The notes: generated from the sequence alone by a model not told the origin. Shown: positions 17,652-28,166, counted from the first letter of the stretch. The stretch: DNA of 64,000 nucleotides from Pseudomonas sp. Z8(2022) (GCF_025837155.1 NZ_CP107549.1:3162001-3226000); one strand, 5' to 3'. Program-made: numbers and translations.

Positions 17652-18950
17652 TCAGTTCAGGTAAGGGGACCAAGAAGGCTCTCGAACTTCGCCTTGAGCG
17701 GTAGGAAGAGGGAGCCTCACACGTCCGTTCGTGGACGCTAACATCAAGACTCCCCGGCCCTGCTGGCGGGTGGCGTAGATTAGCATGGTGCCATTGGGCG
17801 CAACAGTGGGCGACTCATCCAAACTTGTGTCTGAAAGTATGCGCAAACGGTTGGTTTCCAGGTCCTGTGCCGCCACCTTGAACACGGTAAAGCCATCCTG
17901 GCGATGGATCATCACCAGGGTCTTTTCATCAGCTGACAATTTCGGGTTGGCGTTGTAGTTACCGACGAAGGTCACTCGCTCCACTGCCCCGCTATTGATG
18001 TTGGTCTTGTAGATCTGCGGTTTGCCCGCGCGATCCGACGTGAAGTAAAGGGTCTGACCATCCTTGCCCCAGAAGGGTTCTGTATCGATGGCATAGTGAT
18101 TGGTGACACGGCGCATCTGCCGGCTGCCCATGTCCATCACGTAGATTTCCGGATTGCCGTCACGCGACAGCACGAAGGCCAGGCGATTGCCGTCCGGCGA
18201 CCAGGCCGGTGCGCCGTTGAGGCCTTCGAAATTGGTGATCTGTTCGCGGCGACCGGTATCGATGTGCTGCACGAAGATACGCGGACGACGCTGCTCGAAG
18301 GACACATAGGCAATGCGACGGCCATCGGGCGCGAAGGACGGCGACAGGATCGGCTCACGCGACTGCAGCAAGGTCACAGCACGGGCACCGTCGTAGTCGG
18401 AGCGCTGCAGGGTGTAGCGGGTGTTGTTGGCCCCCATGCGCTCGGCAGTGACGTAGAGCAGTCGCGTGGAAAACGCGCCCTTGACGCCGGTGAGCTTCTC
18501 GAACGACTGGTCGGCGATATGGTGGGCCATGTCACGCAGTTGATCGGTGCCACCACCGACGTTACCGGTCATCACCTGCTGTTCGGTGCTGACGTTGAAC
18601 AGTGCGTACTGCACCTGCAGGCGGCCACCGTTGGGCACGATGTTGCCGACCAGCACGTACTGGGCGCCGAGGGCCTTCCAGTCGCGGTAGATGACTTCGC
18701 TGGCCTGAGTCGGCAGGCTGATCATGTTCTGCCGCGGAATCGGCTCGAAATAGCCGGAGTTGCGCAGGTCGTTGCCGATGATCTGCGACATGTCCTCGGG
18801 CAATACCGAACCGCCCTGCCAGCCGAAAGGCACCACTGCGATAGGCGTGGCGCGGTCGGCGCCTTGGGAAATCACCAGCGGATCGGCCGCCTGGACGCTA
18901 CCGACCAGCATGACCAGCCCCAGCAGGGCGATACGAATCAGGTTGTTCAC
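17652..18950 (-). CDS. tolB: Tol-Pal system beta-propeller protein TolB
   Basis: This 432-residue periplasmic protein has a signal peptide (about 1-21, ending VQAAD), an N-terminal domain that contacts TolA and Pal, and a six-bladed propeller with repeated 'SPDGxxIAYVS/LAFVLS' strands. I prefer the GTG at 18950 over the TTG at 18959: the GGAGG inside the end of tolA is then about 10 bases upstream, whereas it would touch the TTG. That also gives the usual Pseudomonas length. It begins 5 bases after the tolA stop. Confidence 0.94.
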   Translation of the reverse strand: MNNLIRIALLGLVMLVGSVQAADPLVISQGADRATPIAVVPFGWQGGSVLPEDMSQIIGNDLRNSGYFEPIPRQNMISLPTQASEVIYRDWKALGAQYVLVGNIVPNGGRLQVQYALFNVSTEQQVMTGNVGGGTDQLRDMAHHIADQSFEKLTGVKGAFSTRLLYVTAERMGANNTRYTLQRSDYDGARAVTLLQSREPILSPSFAPDGRRIAYVSFEQRRPRIFVQHIDTGRREQITNFEGLNGAPAWSPDGNRLAFVLSRDGNPEIYVMDMGSRQMRRVTNHYAIDTEPFWGKDGQTLYFTSDRAGKPQIYKTNINSGAVERVTFVGNYNANPKLSADEKTLVMIHRQDGFTVFKVAAQDLETNRLRILSDTSLDESPTVAPNGTMLIYATRQQGRGVLMLASTNGRVRLPLPTAQGEVREPSWSPYLN

Positions 18951-18955
18951 AGAGC

Positions 18956-19894
18956 TCAATCCTCCGGTTTGAAAATCACGCGGCGCTGCCTGTACAGACG
19001 ATCGAAGGTAGCGCGATCCAATTGTTGCATCTCGGGAATACGCCCGACGTTACGCACAGCGGCAACTGCGGAACTGTCGAACGGCGCATCGCCACTAGAG
19101 CGCGATACGCTGGCGTTGGTCACGGTGCCGTCGGGCAGCATCTGAATCAGCAGTTCGACACTCATGCCTCGACGCGCCGACATCGGTCGCTGCCAGTTCT
19201 CGGTGATCAGCTTGATGATCAGATCGTCGAGGTTGCCGGCAACCTGGTCACCATGGGTTTCAGCCAGCGCCTGCTGGTTCTGCACATTGTCCGAAAGCAG
19301 ATCGGCCAACGCTGCAGCCTTCTGATCTTCGGCAGCCTTGCGTCGGGCCTCCTCCGCCTTGCGTTTGGCGTCCTCGGCAGCTTTCTTTTTCGCGGCCTCG
19401 GCAGCAGCAGCCTTCTTCTTGGCCTCTTCCGCCGCTTTCTTCTTGGCGTCCTCGGCGGCTTTCTTCTTCGCCTCTTCCTCGGCACGCTTCTTGGCAATAT
19501 CAGCCTGACGCTTCTGCTCGGCCGCCTTCTCGGCCTCGGCCTTCTTCGCCGCTTCGGCCTTTCGAGCCTCCTCAGCCTTCTTTTGTTCCTCGGCTTTCTT
19601 GGCCGCAGCGACCTTCTGCTCCTCGGCCTTCTTCTGCTCCAGACGCTCGGTCTCGAATTGCGGAGCGGAAGTCTTCTGGGCTTCCCCGGCAATCTTCTGG
19701 GTGGTCTGAGTGGTGGCCTGACTCTGCGACTGCAATTGGTACAGCGTAGCCTGTACCACCGGACGCGCCGGCGGCAGTTCCGGAGTGAAGGCGAAGCTGA
19801 CGAACAGCATGGCGAACATCAGGACGTGCAGACCCACGGCCCAGACGATGGGCCAGAAGTAGCTTTCCGACTGCGAACGCTCGGTTTGCTGCAT
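18956..19894 (-). CDS. tolA: Tol-Pal system inner-membrane protein TolA
   Basis: This 312-residue protein has a short cytoplasmic N-terminus, one membrane segment (about 17-37), a long Lys/Ala/Glu-rich helical domain (about 65-205) built of near-repeats such as '[17 protein letters not shown]', and a globular C-terminal domain that contacts TolB and colicins or phage proteins. It transmits the proton-motive force from TolQR to Pal. Its ATG shares one base with the tolR stop (TGATG). Confidence 0.95.
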   Translation of the reverse strand: MQQTERSQSESYFWPIVWAVGLHVLMFAMLFVSFAFTPELPPARPVVQATLYQLQSQSQATTQTTQKIAGEAQKTSAPQFETERLEQKKAEEQKVAAAKKAEEQKKAEEARKAEAAKKAEAEKAAEQKRQADIAKKRAEEEAKKKAAEDAKKKAAEEAKKKAAAAEAAKKKAAEDAKRKAEEARRKAAEDQKAAALADLLSDNVQNQQALAETHGDQVAGNLDDLIIKLITENWQRPMSARRGMSVELLIQMLPDGTVTNASVSRSSGDAPFDSSAVAAVRNVGRIPEMQQLDRATFDRLYRQRRVIFKPED

Positions 19895-20346
19895 CAGGGA
19901 GCCTCGGTAATCAATCCGACATTGCCGACGTCGGCCTGCTGCAGGCCTCCCATGGCCGCCATCACGGTGCCATAGTCCACCGACTTGTCGCCGCGCACGA
20001 ACACCTGCACCTTCTTACCCTGACGACGGTTCTCGGCGATGATCGCCGTTACTGCCTGAGTCATCTGCTCCAGCGTGGAGGCACGCTCCTGCTCGGTGTC
20101 CACGTCGACCTCGCTACCCATGTTCCAGTAGTAGGTCTTGTCGGCCTTGATGGAGATGGTCAGCACCTGGGCGTCGTTGTCCTGCGGCAGCGCTTCGCTG
20201 CTGACCTTGGGCAGGTCGACCTTGACGCCCTGATTGAGCATGGGCGCGGTAACCATGAAGATGACCAGCAGCACCAGCATCACGTCGATGTAGGGCACCA
20301 CGTTCATCTCGGCGACCGGTTTGCGTCTGTTGCGAATTCTCGCCAT
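19894..20346 (-). CDS. tolR: Tol-Pal system protein TolR (ExbD family)
   Basis: This 150-residue ExbD/TolR protein has one membrane helix (about 20-40) with the conserved Asp in 'YIDVMLVLLVIFMVTAPML', which takes part in the proton channel formed with TolQ. The periplasmic domain follows. It starts 27 bases after tolQ and its stop overlaps the tolA start by one base. Confidence 0.95.
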   Translation of the reverse strand: MARIRNRRKPVAEMNVVPYIDVMLVLLVIFMVTAPMLNQGVKVDLPKVSSEALPQDNDAQVLTISIKADKTYYWNMGSEVDVDTEQERASTLEQMTQAVTAIIAENRRQGKKVQVFVRGDKSVDYGTVMAAMGGLQQADVGNVGLITEAP

Positions 20347-20373
20347 GGCTAGAACCTATCCTGTGCGCGCGTC

Positions 20374-21069
20374 TTAGTCTTCCGAGGTGTGCACCTTGCG
20401 GTGCAGGATGGCCTGGAACTCGTCGGCGAAGGTGTAGTAGCGGCCGATCAGCATTTCGCCGCGGGCAGAGAAGCGGTTGTAGGCGATGACCGCCGGAATC
20501 GCGGCGAACAGACCGATGGCGGTGGCGATCAGCGCTTCGGCGATACCCGGGGCCACGGTGGCCAGGGTAGCCTGCTGAACCTGGGCCAGACCGCGGAAGG
20601 AGTTCATGATGCCCCATACGGTGCCGAACAGACCGATATACGGGCTGGTGGAGCCTACGGTGGCCAGGAAAGGCAGCGCGGTTTCCAGCTTCTCTTCCTC
20701 GCGCGAGATGGCTACGCGCATGGCACGCGCCACGCCGTCCATCACCGCATCCGGGTCGACCCCCTGCTGCTGGCGCAGGCGGGAGAATTCCTTGAAGCCG
20801 GCACGGAAGATCTGCTCCAGGCCGGAGTCCGGATCAGGATTGCTGCCAGCCTGACGATACAGCTTGGACAGATCGATACCGGACCAGAAACGATCCTCGA
20901 AGTTGTCCAGCGCACGCTTGGAGGCGCGCAGGGCATTGCTGCGCTGGAAGATCATCACCCAGGAAATGACCGAAGCGGCCACCAGGGTCAGCATCACCAG
21001 TTGAACCACCAGACTGGCGTTACTGATCAGACTCCACATCGACATATGGTCAACGGCGTTAGCTTCCAC
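20374..21069 (-). CDS. tolQ: Tol-Pal system protein TolQ (ExbB family)
   Basis: This 231-residue inner-membrane protein has three membrane helices and the ExbB/TolQ core 'LPFLATVGSTSPYIGLFGTVWGIMNSF'. With TolR it forms the proton-driven motor that energises TolA. It uses a GTG start at 21069, supported by AGGAG 7 bases upstream inside the ybgC end; the N-terminus MEANAVDHMSMWSLI agrees with Pseudomonas TolQ. Confidence 0.95.
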   Translation of the reverse strand: MEANAVDHMSMWSLISNASLVVQLVMLTLVAASVISWVMIFQRSNALRASKRALDNFEDRFWSGIDLSKLYRQAGSNPDPDSGLEQIFRAGFKEFSRLRQQQGVDPDAVMDGVARAMRVAISREEEKLETALPFLATVGSTSPYIGLFGTVWGIMNSFRGLAQVQQATLATVAPGIAEALIATAIGLFAAIPAVIAYNRFSARGEMLIGRYYTFADEFQAILHRKVHTSED

Positions 21070-21071
21070 GC

Positions 21072-21524
21072 TTACTCTCCTGCTGCAATTAAACCCGGTG
21101 CCTGCGTCCCGGCGAACGCGTGTCGCAGGGTTTCGGGTATGGCCCGGGGTTTCAAGTTGTCGGCGCGCACACAGGCCACCAGGAACCGCCCCTCGCAGAG
21201 CAGCACATCATCCGCAGCCCGCCTGACCTGTTGACGAAAACGCAGGCTGGCACGGTTCAATTCGATCACATCGGCGCTGATCAGCAGTTCGTCATCCAGT
21301 CGTGCCGGCGCGTGGTAACGCGCTTCGGCCGAATGCACAACGAACAACAGGCCCTCACCGGCAAGCGTCGACTGGGCATAACCCAGTTCGCGCAGGCGCT
21401 CGGTGCGAGCCCGCTCCATGAATTTGAGATAGTTGACGTAGTAGACGATGCCGCCCGCATCGGTGTCTTCGTAATAGACTCGGCAATGGTGGCTGAACGG
21501 CAGGACTCCGTTTTGCGCGCGCAT
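21072..21524 (-). CDS. ybgC: tol-pal system acyl-CoA thioesterase YbgC
   Basis: This 150-residue single hotdog-fold thioesterase has the catalytic Asp region '[26 protein letters not shown]'. YbgC hydrolyses short acyl-CoAs and is the usual first gene of tol-pal operons. It ends 2 bases before the tolQ start and lies 53 bases after ruvB. Confidence 0.92.
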   Translation of the reverse strand: MRAQNGVLPFSHHCRVYYEDTDAGGIVYYVNYLKFMERARTERLRELGYAQSTLAGEGLLFVVHSAEARYHAPARLDDELLISADVIELNRASLRFRQQVRRAADDVLLCEGRFLVACVRADNLKPRAIPETLRHAFAGTQAPGLIAAGE

Positions 21525-21577
21525 ACTCTAGACCCCGGCCTGTCGCTTGCCAATCCGGCCCGGCAACAATTTTTTCG

Positions 21578-22630
21578 TCATTCGTCACCTGCACTGAAAA
21601 GGTCGCCACCGGGTTGCTCACCGGAGCGCTTGGGAATATTCAGCCCGAAGTGCAGATAGGCATGTCGGGTGACCACGCGTCCGCGCGGCGTGCGCATCAT
21701 GTATCCCTGCTGAATCAGATAGGGTTCGAGTACATCCTCGATGGTATGGCGCTCTTCACCAATGGCTGCGGCAAGACTGTCCAGGCCCACCGGCCCGCCG
21801 TCGAACTTCTCGATCATGGCCAGCAGTAGACGTCGGTCTGAGTGGTCGAAGCCACGTTCGTCGACATCCAGCAGGTTCAGCGCCTGATCGGCAATCGACT
21901 GGGAAATATCGCCAGTACCGCGCACTTCGGCAAAATCGCGCACGCGGCGCAGCAGGCGGTTGGCGATACGAGGCGTACCACGCGCACGACGGGCGATTTC
22001 GTAAGCGCCCTTAGCTTCGATGGGCAGGCCGAGAATCCCGGCGGAACGCGAGACAATGGTAGCCAGATCATCGATGCCGTAGAACTCCAGGCGCTGGACG
22101 ATACCGAAGCGGTCACGCAAGGGGTTGGTCAGCATGCCCGCACGCGTTGTGGCGCCAACCAGGGTGAATGGCGGCAGATCCAGCTTGATCGAGCGCGCGG
22201 CCGGCCCTTCGCCGATCATGATGTCGAGCTGGAAGTCTTCCATGGCCGGATACAGCACTTCTTCGACCACTGGCGAAAGACGATGAATTTCATCGATGAA
22301 CAGCACATCGCCACTTTCCAGGTTGGTCAGCAGCGCGGCCAGATCTCCCGGTCGCTCGAGGACCGGACCGGACGTGCTCTTGATCGAGCTGCCCATTTCC
22401 TCGGCGATGATATTGGCCAGCGTGGTCTTGCCCAGGCCGGGCGGGCCGAAGATCAACGTATGGTCGAGCGCTTCCGCCCTGCCCCGTGCTGCCTGGATGA
22501 ACAGTGCCATCTGCTCGCGCACCACGGGCTGACCGATGTAGTCGGCCAGGCGCAACGGGCGAATGGCTCTGTCCTGCTGTTCTTCGCGCTCACGCGGGCT
22601 GGCGGTAATCAGGCGATCGGCTTCGATCAT
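21578..22630 (-). CDS. ruvB: Holliday junction branch migration ATPase RuvB
   Basis: This 350-residue AAA+ motor drives branch migration with RuvA. Walker A '[10 protein letters not shown]', Walker B 'LFIDEIHRL', sensor 'GATTRAG' and the C-terminal winged helix ('[13 protein letters not shown]') are all seen. The ATG at 22630 with GGAAG about 8 bases upstream gives the normal start; the open frame continues to 22690 into a repeat element. That element fills the gap between ruvA and ruvB. Confidence 0.96.
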   Translation of the reverse strand: MIEADRLITASPREREEQQDRAIRPLRLADYIGQPVVREQMALFIQAARGRAEALDHTLIFGPPGLGKTTLANIIAEEMGSSIKSTSGPVLERPGDLAALLTNLESGDVLFIDEIHRLSPVVEEVLYPAMEDFQLDIMIGEGPAARSIKLDLPPFTLVGATTRAGMLTNPLRDRFGIVQRLEFYGIDDLATIVSRSAGILGLPIEAKGAYEIARRARGTPRIANRLLRRVRDFAEVRGTGDISQSIADQALNLLDVDERGFDHSDRRLLLAMIEKFDGGPVGLDSLAAAIGEERHTIEDVLEPYLIQQGYMMRTPRGRVVTRHAYLHFGLNIPKRSGEQPGGDLFSAGDE

Positions 22631-22645
22631 CGCAATACTTCCATC

Positions 22646-22788
22646 GACAAGGTGTTGAAGAACGTCAGCGAGGCAGCCGAGGCTAGGCAAAAACAGGCGA
22701 GAAAGCGGAGTTTACGAGTGTAAATGAGCATTTTGAGCCTGTTTTTTACAACGCATCGGCAACGCAGGTAGTTATTCAACACCTTGTC
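22646..22788. repeat. structured intergenic repeat, copy 1 (ruvA-ruvB gap)
   Basis: This 143-base element is bounded by perfect 14-bp inverted repeats (22646-22659 and 22775-22788). Inside is a second perfect 10-bp pair (22689-22698 and 22737-22746), and at the centre a 5-bp hairpin TTTAC-GAGT-GTAAA (22711-22724). The segment from 22685 matches copy 2 at 60440-60479 (reverse orientation) at 26 of 27 bases, then through the hairpin. One end overlaps the ruvA stop codon. It sits within a co-directional operon, so its transcript would fold into a long hairpin before ruvB. Confidence 0.9.
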
Positions 22789-23392
22789 ACGCCATGCCGC
22801 GCAACGCGCGACGAATTAAATCTTCACTGCTCAAACCATCCTCCTTGACGGCGGCAACGGCTCGGCTGGCCTCCTGCGGCTTGTACCCGAGGGAGATCAA
22901 CGCACTGACGGCGTCATTCTCCGCGCTTGAGACTGCCTGAGCCAGTTGAGGTTCAACCACCAGGGGAGCAATGGACGGTATCGACTCCCAGGCCTTGAAG
23001 CGATCCTTGAGCTCGACCAACAGACGCTCGGCGGTTTTCTTGCCTACACCCGGCACCTTGACCAGCGCGGCGGTGTCCTGCGCCTGCACGCAACGCACCA
23101 GCTCATCGACCTCCAGCCCGGACATCAGCGCCAGCGCCAGCTTGGGCCCGACGCCATTGAGACGAATCAGCTCACGGAACAGCTCACGCTCACGCTTTTC
23201 GAAGAAGCCGTAGAGCAGATGCGCATCCTCACGCACCACCAGGTGAGCGTGCAGGGTTACCGGCTCACCCACCGCCGGCAGACGATAAAGGGTCGTCATC
23301 GGTACTTCCAGCTCATAACCGACGCCATTCACATCCAGAAGCAAATGCGGCGGCTGCTTCTCCGCCAGGGTGCCGCGCAAACGTCCGATCAC
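22787..23392 (-). CDS. ruvA: Holliday junction DNA helicase subunit RuvA
   Basis: This 201-residue protein forms the junction-binding tetramer that loads RuvB. It has the OB domain (1-65), two helix-hairpin-helix motifs ('[18 protein letters not shown]' and '[19 protein letters not shown]') and the C-terminal RuvB-binding domain. The start is GTG at 23392. Its TGA lies in the terminal inverted repeat of the intergenic element at 22646-22788. Confidence 0.95.
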   Translation of the reverse strand: MIGRLRGTLAEKQPPHLLLDVNGVGYELEVPMTTLYRLPAVGEPVTLHAHLVVREDAHLLYGFFEKRERELFRELIRLNGVGPKLALALMSGLEVDELVRCVQAQDTAALVKVPGVGKKTAERLLVELKDRFKAWESIPSIAPLVVEPQLAQAVSSAENDAVSALISLGYKPQEASRAVAAVKEDGLSSEDLIRRALRGMA

Positions 23393-23413
23393 CGCAGTGT
23401 TCCTTTGATCCGA

Positions 23414-23938
23414 TTACAAACGAAGACGGCCGCCGCGACGCTTGGCGCCGGCCAGTCCATGAGGAATGAGACTCTGCCGATGGTGGGCATGGCACAACGC
23501 GATACCGAGCGCGTCAGAGGCGTCGATCTGTGGCTTCTGCACCAGTTTGAGCAGGTGCATGACCATCATCTGTACCTGCTGCTTGTCCGCTGCACCGGTG
23601 CCGACCACCGCCTGCTTGACCTGGGTGGCGGTGTACTCGCTCACCTCAAGCCCCGCCTCCACCGCCGCGACTATGGCCGCACCACGGGCCTGTCCGAGCT
23701 TGAGGGCGGAGTCGGCGTTACGCGCCATGAACACCTGCTCGATGCCCATGGTCACCGGGCCATAAGTGCGAATCACCTCGCTGACGCCGCGAAAGACGAT
23801 CTGCAGACGCTCGGCCAGCGGTCCGTTGCCGGTACGAATGCAGCCGGAGGCCACATACTCGCAGCCACGACCGGTGTCACGCACCACACCGTAGCCGGTG
23901 ATGCGCGAGCCGGGGTCGATTCCTAGGATCAGGGTCAT
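23414..23938 (-). CDS. ruvC: Holliday junction resolvase RuvC
   Basis: This 174-residue endonuclease cleaves junctions moved by RuvAB. The catalytic Asp7 is in '[14 protein letters not shown]', and the other acidic residues lie in 'MGIEQVF' and '[15 protein letters not shown]'. It is the first gene of the ruvCAB unit, 21 bases before ruvA, with a terminator of the yebC unit upstream. Confidence 0.96.
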   Translation of the reverse strand: MTLILGIDPGSRITGYGVVRDTGRGCEYVASGCIRTGNGPLAERLQIVFRGVSEVIRTYGPVTMGIEQVFMARNADSALKLGQARGAAIVAAVEAGLEVSEYTATQVKQAVVGTGAADKQQVQMMVMHLLKLVQKPQIDASDALGIALCHAHHRQSLIPHGLAGAKRRGGRLRL

Positions 23939-24017
23939 ATCGGCAACTGTCTATTTATCCAGTTGGCGAGTATACGGGGCGCCCTCTGCGGCGTCATCCG
24001 CCACCGCTCGCCCTGAA

Positions 24018-24052
24018 GAAAAAAGCCGGAAGCGCCATGCAGCACTTCCGGC
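24018..24052 (-). terminator. rho-independent terminator after yebC
   Basis: On the minus strand an 8-bp stem GCCGGAAG/CTTCCGGC (24025-24032 with 24045-24052) is followed by TTTTTT. It separates yebC from ruvC. Confidence 0.88.
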
Positions 24053-24087
24053 CCTGTCCATATCTGGAACCAGCTCAGGCCTGAGTA

Positions 24088-24837
24088 TCAGCTCAGCTGC
24101 TCCATGATCTCATCAGCCACTTCGGCGTTGTGATAGACGTTCTGCACATCGTCGAGGTCTTCGAGCATGTCGATCAGCTTGAAGACCTTTTGCGCGGTCT
24201 CCAGATCGGTGATCGGCGCACTGATCGAGGGAATCATGGCGATCTCCGCCTCCTCCCCCTTGAAGCCGGCAGCACTCAGCGCCTCGTTGACGGCATGGAA
24301 CTCGGTGAAGCTGGTCGACACCAGGGCCGAGCCGTCTTCGCCCATTTCCACGTCATCGGCACCGGCCTCCAGTGCCGCTTCCATCAACGCGTCCTCATCG
24401 ACACCCGGGGCGAAGCTGATCTGCCCCTTGCGATCGAACATGTAGGCGACCGAACCATCGGTACCGAGGTTGCCGCCGCACTTGGTGAAGGCATGACGCA
24501 CTTCGGCTGCGGTACGGTTGCGGTTGTCGGTCATTACTTCAACGATGATCGCCACGCCACTCGGTGCGTAGCCCTCGTAGCTGAACTCGACGACGTTGTC
24601 GGCTTCGTTGTTGCCGGCACCACGGGCGATGGCGCGATCGATCACCTCGCGTGACATGTTGTTGGTCAGCGCCTTGTCCACTGCCAGGCGCAGACGCGGG
24701 TTGTCCGCCGGAACCGGGCCGCCATGCTTGGCGGCAACCGTCAGCTCGCGAATCAGCTTGGTGAAGATCTTGCCCCGCTTGGCGTCCTGACGCCCCTTGC
24801 GGTGCTTGATATTGGCCCATTTGGAATGACCAGCCAT
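24088..24837 (-). CDS. yebC: YebC/PmpR-family protein
   Basis: This 249-residue YebC/TACO1-family protein begins with the signature '[27 protein letters not shown]'. Family members bind DNA as regulators (PmpR represses the quinolone signal regulator in P. aeruginosa) or assist translation of difficult sequences. Its place between aspS and ruvC is the conserved one. It has its own hairpins on both sides, so its level may be set independently of aspS. Confidence 0.92.
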   Translation of the reverse strand: MAGHSKWANIKHRKGRQDAKRGKIFTKLIRELTVAAKHGGPVPADNPRLRLAVDKALTNNMSREVIDRAIARGAGNNEADNVVEFSYEGYAPSGVAIIVEVMTDNRNRTAAEVRHAFTKCGGNLGTDGSVAYMFDRKGQISFAPGVDEDALMEAALEAGADDVEMGEDGSALVSTSFTEFHAVNEALSAAGFKGEEAEIAMIPSISAPITDLETAQKVFKLIDMLEDLDDVQNVYHNAEVADEIMEQLS

Positions 24838-24900
24838 AACTCACTCCATCTTTTCCACATAAAATTGCAGGGGGGCCACGAACCGGCGCCCCCATAACGA

Positions 24901-24924
24901 AGAAGCCTGGAAAACCAGGCTTCT
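24901..24924 (-). terminator. hairpin between aspS and yebC
   Basis: A perfect 10-bp stem (24901-24910 with 24915-24924, AAAA loop on the plus strand) follows the aspS stop. The T-run after it on the minus strand is broken (TTCTTCG), so termination may be partial. Confidence 0.65.
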
Positions 24925-24933
24925 TGTACAGGC

Positions 24934-26709
24934 TTATTCGGCCTTGGGTTGCTCGCGCAGGCGAATGTGCAGCTCGCGCAGCGACTTGCCATCCACCACC
25001 CCTGGCGCCTGGGTCATGACGCAGGCCGCGCTCTGGGTCTTCGGGAAGGCGATCACTTCGCGGATCGACTGCGCACCGGTCATCAGCATCACCAGGCGAT
25101 CCAGGCCGAAGGCCAGGCCACCATGGGGCGGCGCACCGTACTTCAGCGCGTCGAGCAGGAAGCCGAACTTCTCCTGCTGCTCATCTTCGCTGATGCCGAG
25201 CACGCGGAACACGGTCTGCTGCATGGCCTTGTCATGGATACGGATAGAACCGCCACCCAGCTCGGTGCCGTTGAGCACCATGTCGTAGGCACGCGACAGC
25301 GCAGCGGCCGGATTGGCTTCCAGCTCCTCGGGGGTGCACTTCGGCGAGGTGAACGGGTGGTGCATGGCGGTCAGGCTGCCATCGTCGTTCTCTTCGAACA
25401 TCGGGAAGTCGACGACCCACAGCGGTGCCCACTCGCAGGTAAGCAGGTTCAGGTCATGACCCAGCTTGATGCGCAGCGCGCCCAGAGCCTCGCTGACGAT
25501 CTTGGCCTTGTCGGCGCCGAAGAACACGATGTCGCCATCGACCGCACCGACGCGGTCGAGGATGACGTTGATATTGTCCAGCGGGATGTTCTTGACGATG
25601 GGCGACTGCAGACCTTCGACACCGGCAGCGCGCTCGTTGACCTTGATGTAGGCCAGACCCTTGGCACCGTAGATGCCGACGAACTTGGTGTAGTCGTCGA
25701 TCTGCTTGCGCGGCATGCTCGCCCCGCCCGGTACGCGCAGCGCGGTGACACGGCATTTCGGGTCGTTGGCGGGACCGGCAAAGACCTTGAATTCGACGTC
25801 CTTGAGCTGATCCTCGACGTCCACCAGCTCCAGCGGAATACGCAGGTCCGGCTTGTCCGAACCGAAGCGGCGCATGGCTTCGGCCAGCGTCATGTGCGGC
25901 AGCTCGCCGAACTCGACGCCTAGGACTTCCTTGAACAGGTTGCGCACCATGGTCTCGGTGATGTCCATGATGTCTTTTTCATCGAGGAAGCTGGTCTCGA
26001 TGTCGATCTGGGTGAATTCCGGCTGACGGTCGGCACGCAGGTCCTCGTCGCGGAAGCACTTGGCAATCTGGTAGTAGCGGTCGATGCCGGCCACCATCAG
26101 CAGCTGCTTGAACAGCTGCGGCGATTGCGGCAGGGCGAAGAAGCTGCCGGCGTGGGTACGGCTCGGCACCAGGTAGTCGCGCGCGCCTTCCGGAGTGGCA
26201 CGGGTCAGGATCGGCGTCTCGACGTCGAGGAAGCCATTGTCGTCCAGGTAACGGCGGATGCTCGAAGTGATGCGCGAACGCAGCTTGAGCTTCTCGGCCA
26301 TTTCCGGGCGACGCAGGTCGATGAAGCGGTAGCGCAGGCGGGTTTCCTCGCCAACGTCAGTGTACTCGTTGAGCGGGAACGGCGGGGTTTCCGCTTCGTT
26401 GAGCACATCCAGCTCATAGCCCAGCACTTCGATGGCACCGGACGCCATGTTCGGATTGACCGCACCGGCCGGACGCAGGCGCACCTTGCCGGTAATCTTC
26501 ACCACGTATTCGCTGCGCACGCGGTCAGCCTTGGCGAAGGTATCGGCGCGATCCGGGTCGAACACCACCTGGGCCAGGCCTTCACGATCACGGATATCGA
26601 GGAAGATCACCCCGCCATGGTCGCGACGACGGTGCACCCAGCCGCAAAGGGTAATTTCCTGGCCATCCAGGCTCTCGTTCAGTTGGCCGCAATAGTGGCT
26701 GCGCATCAT
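24934..26709 (-). CDS. aspS: aspartyl-tRNA synthetase (Asp/Asn type)
   Basis: This 591-residue class IIb synthetase has an N-terminal OB anticodon domain (1-105), motif 2 '[19 protein letters not shown]', a bacterial GAD insertion, and motif 3 '[15 protein letters not shown]'. In Pseudomonas the enzyme is non-discriminating and also charges tRNA-Asn, which is then amidated; that is family knowledge, not something shown here. The start is one of two adjacent ATGs (26709 and 26706). A leader of about 115 bases precedes it if the minus-strand TATAAT at 26825-26830 is used. Confidence 0.96.
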   Translation of the reverse strand: MMRSHYCGQLNESLDGQEITLCGWVHRRRDHGGVIFLDIRDREGLAQVVFDPDRADTFAKADRVRSEYVVKITGKVRLRPAGAVNPNMASGAIEVLGYELDVLNEAETPPFPLNEYTDVGEETRLRYRFIDLRRPEMAEKLKLRSRITSSIRRYLDDNGFLDVETPILTRATPEGARDYLVPSRTHAGSFFALPQSPQLFKQLLMVAGIDRYYQIAKCFRDEDLRADRQPEFTQIDIETSFLDEKDIMDITETMVRNLFKEVLGVEFGELPHMTLAEAMRRFGSDKPDLRIPLELVDVEDQLKDVEFKVFAGPANDPKCRVTALRVPGGASMPRKQIDDYTKFVGIYGAKGLAYIKVNERAAGVEGLQSPIVKNIPLDNINVILDRVGAVDGDIVFFGADKAKIVSEALGALRIKLGHDLNLLTCEWAPLWVVDFPMFEENDDGSLTAMHHPFTSPKCTPEELEANPAAALSRAYDMVLNGTELGGGSIRIHDKAMQQTVFRVLGISEDEQQEKFGFLLDALKYGAPPHGGLAFGLDRLVMLMTGAQSIREVIAFPKTQSAACVMTQAPGVVDGKSLRELHIRLREQPKAE

Positions 26710-26824
26710 GATCGTGTTTCGCTTCTCTAAGGTCTTGGATAGGTCAGGCAGCCCCCAACGCCCTGGGCAGGAGCCACACCGCGGCAGACGTCCAACCGCA
26801 CGCCGCGCTTCGATAAAGAGCGGG

Positions 26825-26878
26825 ATTATATAGCGTAAATCGTCATCACGCAGCCGCCCGGCAGATAGCTTCTATAAT
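26825..26878. promoter_or_regulatory. divergent -10 elements between aspS and the Hpt/HD-GYP gene
   Basis: A perfect TATAAT lies on the plus strand at 26873-26878, 30 bases before the HD-GYP ATG. Another lies on the minus strand at 26825-26830, pointing to aspS. Neither has a good -35 at 16-18 bases, so the promoter calls are tentative. Confidence 0.45.
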
Positions 26879-26907
26879 GGACAGCGACTCCTGCCTGGAG
26901 AACGAGC

Positions 26908-28026
26908 ATGGCCCTCTCCCATCGCAGCGACCTGCCCAGTGATCTGCTGGAAGACTTTCGCCTCGACGCTGCCGAGCAGTTCCCCCGCTGCGAACAACTG
27001 CTGATCGAACTGGAACGAGCACCGAAGAGCACTGAACGGCTGCGCGAGCTGTTTCGCCTGATCCACACTCTCAAGGGCAACCTGGGTTACGTCGAGCTTA
27101 ACGAGCTGATGCCGCTGCCTCAGGCCATGGAAGATGTACTCGATGCGCTGCGTTCAGGCCGCCTGACTTTCGACAGCCTGCTCGGGGACATCCTGCTACT
27201 CAGCCTCGACGAGCTACGTGCACTGGTGAATAAGGCACTGGACGGCGCCACCTCGCCCCGTACCAGCGGGCAGATCGACGAGCTATGCAGCTCTCTGCAG
27301 GCCCTGGCTGTTGCCCCATCCGGGCGGCAGACCGAGGCCCGCCTTGCACTGCTGCAGCAGCTGGACCCCAGTACCCGCTTGCAGCCGCTTGAAGAGACTG
27401 AGCCGAACCGCACACAAGCCCTGCTGGCGCGACATGGAATACCACCCCAGGCCGACCTGCAGTTTTTCTGCGCACTGGCGGAAGCCACCGAACTGCGCTC
27501 TCCTTATTGGCAGGGCCGAAATCTGCGCCTGTTGGAGCTGGTACTGAGCATCAATGCAGCAGGCGGATACGCCGAGCAGCCGGAGCAACTGGTAGCAGCC
27601 GTCTGCCTGCATGATCTGGGCATGGCCTTTCTGCCACTGGAGATGTTGCACAAGCAGAGTCGCTTCAGCCGCGAAGAACGACGCATGATGCAGGGCCACC
27701 CACGCCTGGCTGGTGATCTGCTTAGGCGAATGCCAGACTGGACTGCGGCGATGGAGATCATTCTGCAGCATCAGGAACACGCCGATGGCAGCGGCTATCC
27801 CAAGGGCCTGACAGAAGCAGAGATCGCCCCTGGCGCCCTGATCCTGCACATCGCCGACACCTTCGAGGCCAGAACCCATGAGCGCGCTCATCAGACATTG
27901 AGCAAACGCCCATTGCTTCGCGCCATTCTGGAAATCAACAACCTTGCCGGCCAGCAATTCAGCACGCACTGGGTTAACGTGTTCAATCGCACCCTGCAGC
28001 AAATGCCCAGCCTGGCGCACGGGTGA
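26908..28026 (+). CDS. Hpt plus HD-GYP domain signalling protein
   Basis: This 372-residue protein joins an N-terminal Hpt phosphotransfer domain (about 10-105, with phospho-acceptor H53 in 'LIHTLKGN') to a C-terminal HD-GYP-like domain (about 195-365). HD-GYP proteins are c-di-GMP phosphodiesterases. H235-D236 ('CLHDLG'), H264 ('GHP') and 'DGSGYPKGL' (from D293) are kept. The usual HHE is HQE (288-290), and the first metal His appears replaced (N205 in 'GRNLRLLELV'), so activity is uncertain. A phosphorelay probably controls it. GGAGA precedes the ATG. It is monocistronic, between aspS and dps. Confidence 0.8.
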   Translation: MALSHRSDLPSDLLEDFRLDAAEQFPRCEQLLIELERAPKSTERLRELFRLIHTLKGNLGYVELNELMPLPQAMEDVLDALRSGRLTFDSLLGDILLLSLDELRALVNKALDGATSPRTSGQIDELCSSLQALAVAPSGRQTEARLALLQQLDPSTRLQPLEETEPNRTQALLARHGIPPQADLQFFCALAEATELRSPYWQGRNLRLLELVLSINAAGGYAEQPEQLVAAVCLHDLGMAFLPLEMLHKQSRFSREERRMMQGHPRLAGDLLRRMPDWTAAMEIILQHQEHADGSGYPKGLTEAEIAPGALILHIADTFEARTHERAHQTLSKRPLLRAILEINNLAGQQFSTHWVNVFNRTLQQMPSLAHG

Positions 28027-28113
28027 GCAGATATAAAGACCACTGGCGCGCGTTCAGCAATCCCGGTTGAAAATGAACCGCAGGTTATCTATAGCCTCTA
28101 ACCATGGCTTTTA

Positions 28114-28166
28114 TTGACATAAGCCAGGCTCATCCCGTTACTCTGCGTGTTAGGCTTTTTCCTAAC
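28114..28166 (+). promoter_or_regulatory. dps upstream region: TTGACA and inverted repeat
   Basis: A perfect TTGACA (28114-28119) is followed after 17 bases by the poor -10 GTTACT. Downstream is a 6-bp inverted repeat GTTAGG/CCTAAC (28149-28154 with 28161-28166), which would lie in the leader. The AAAGGAG ribosome site is further on. The weak -10 suggests that another sigma factor or an activator is involved. Confidence 0.4.
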
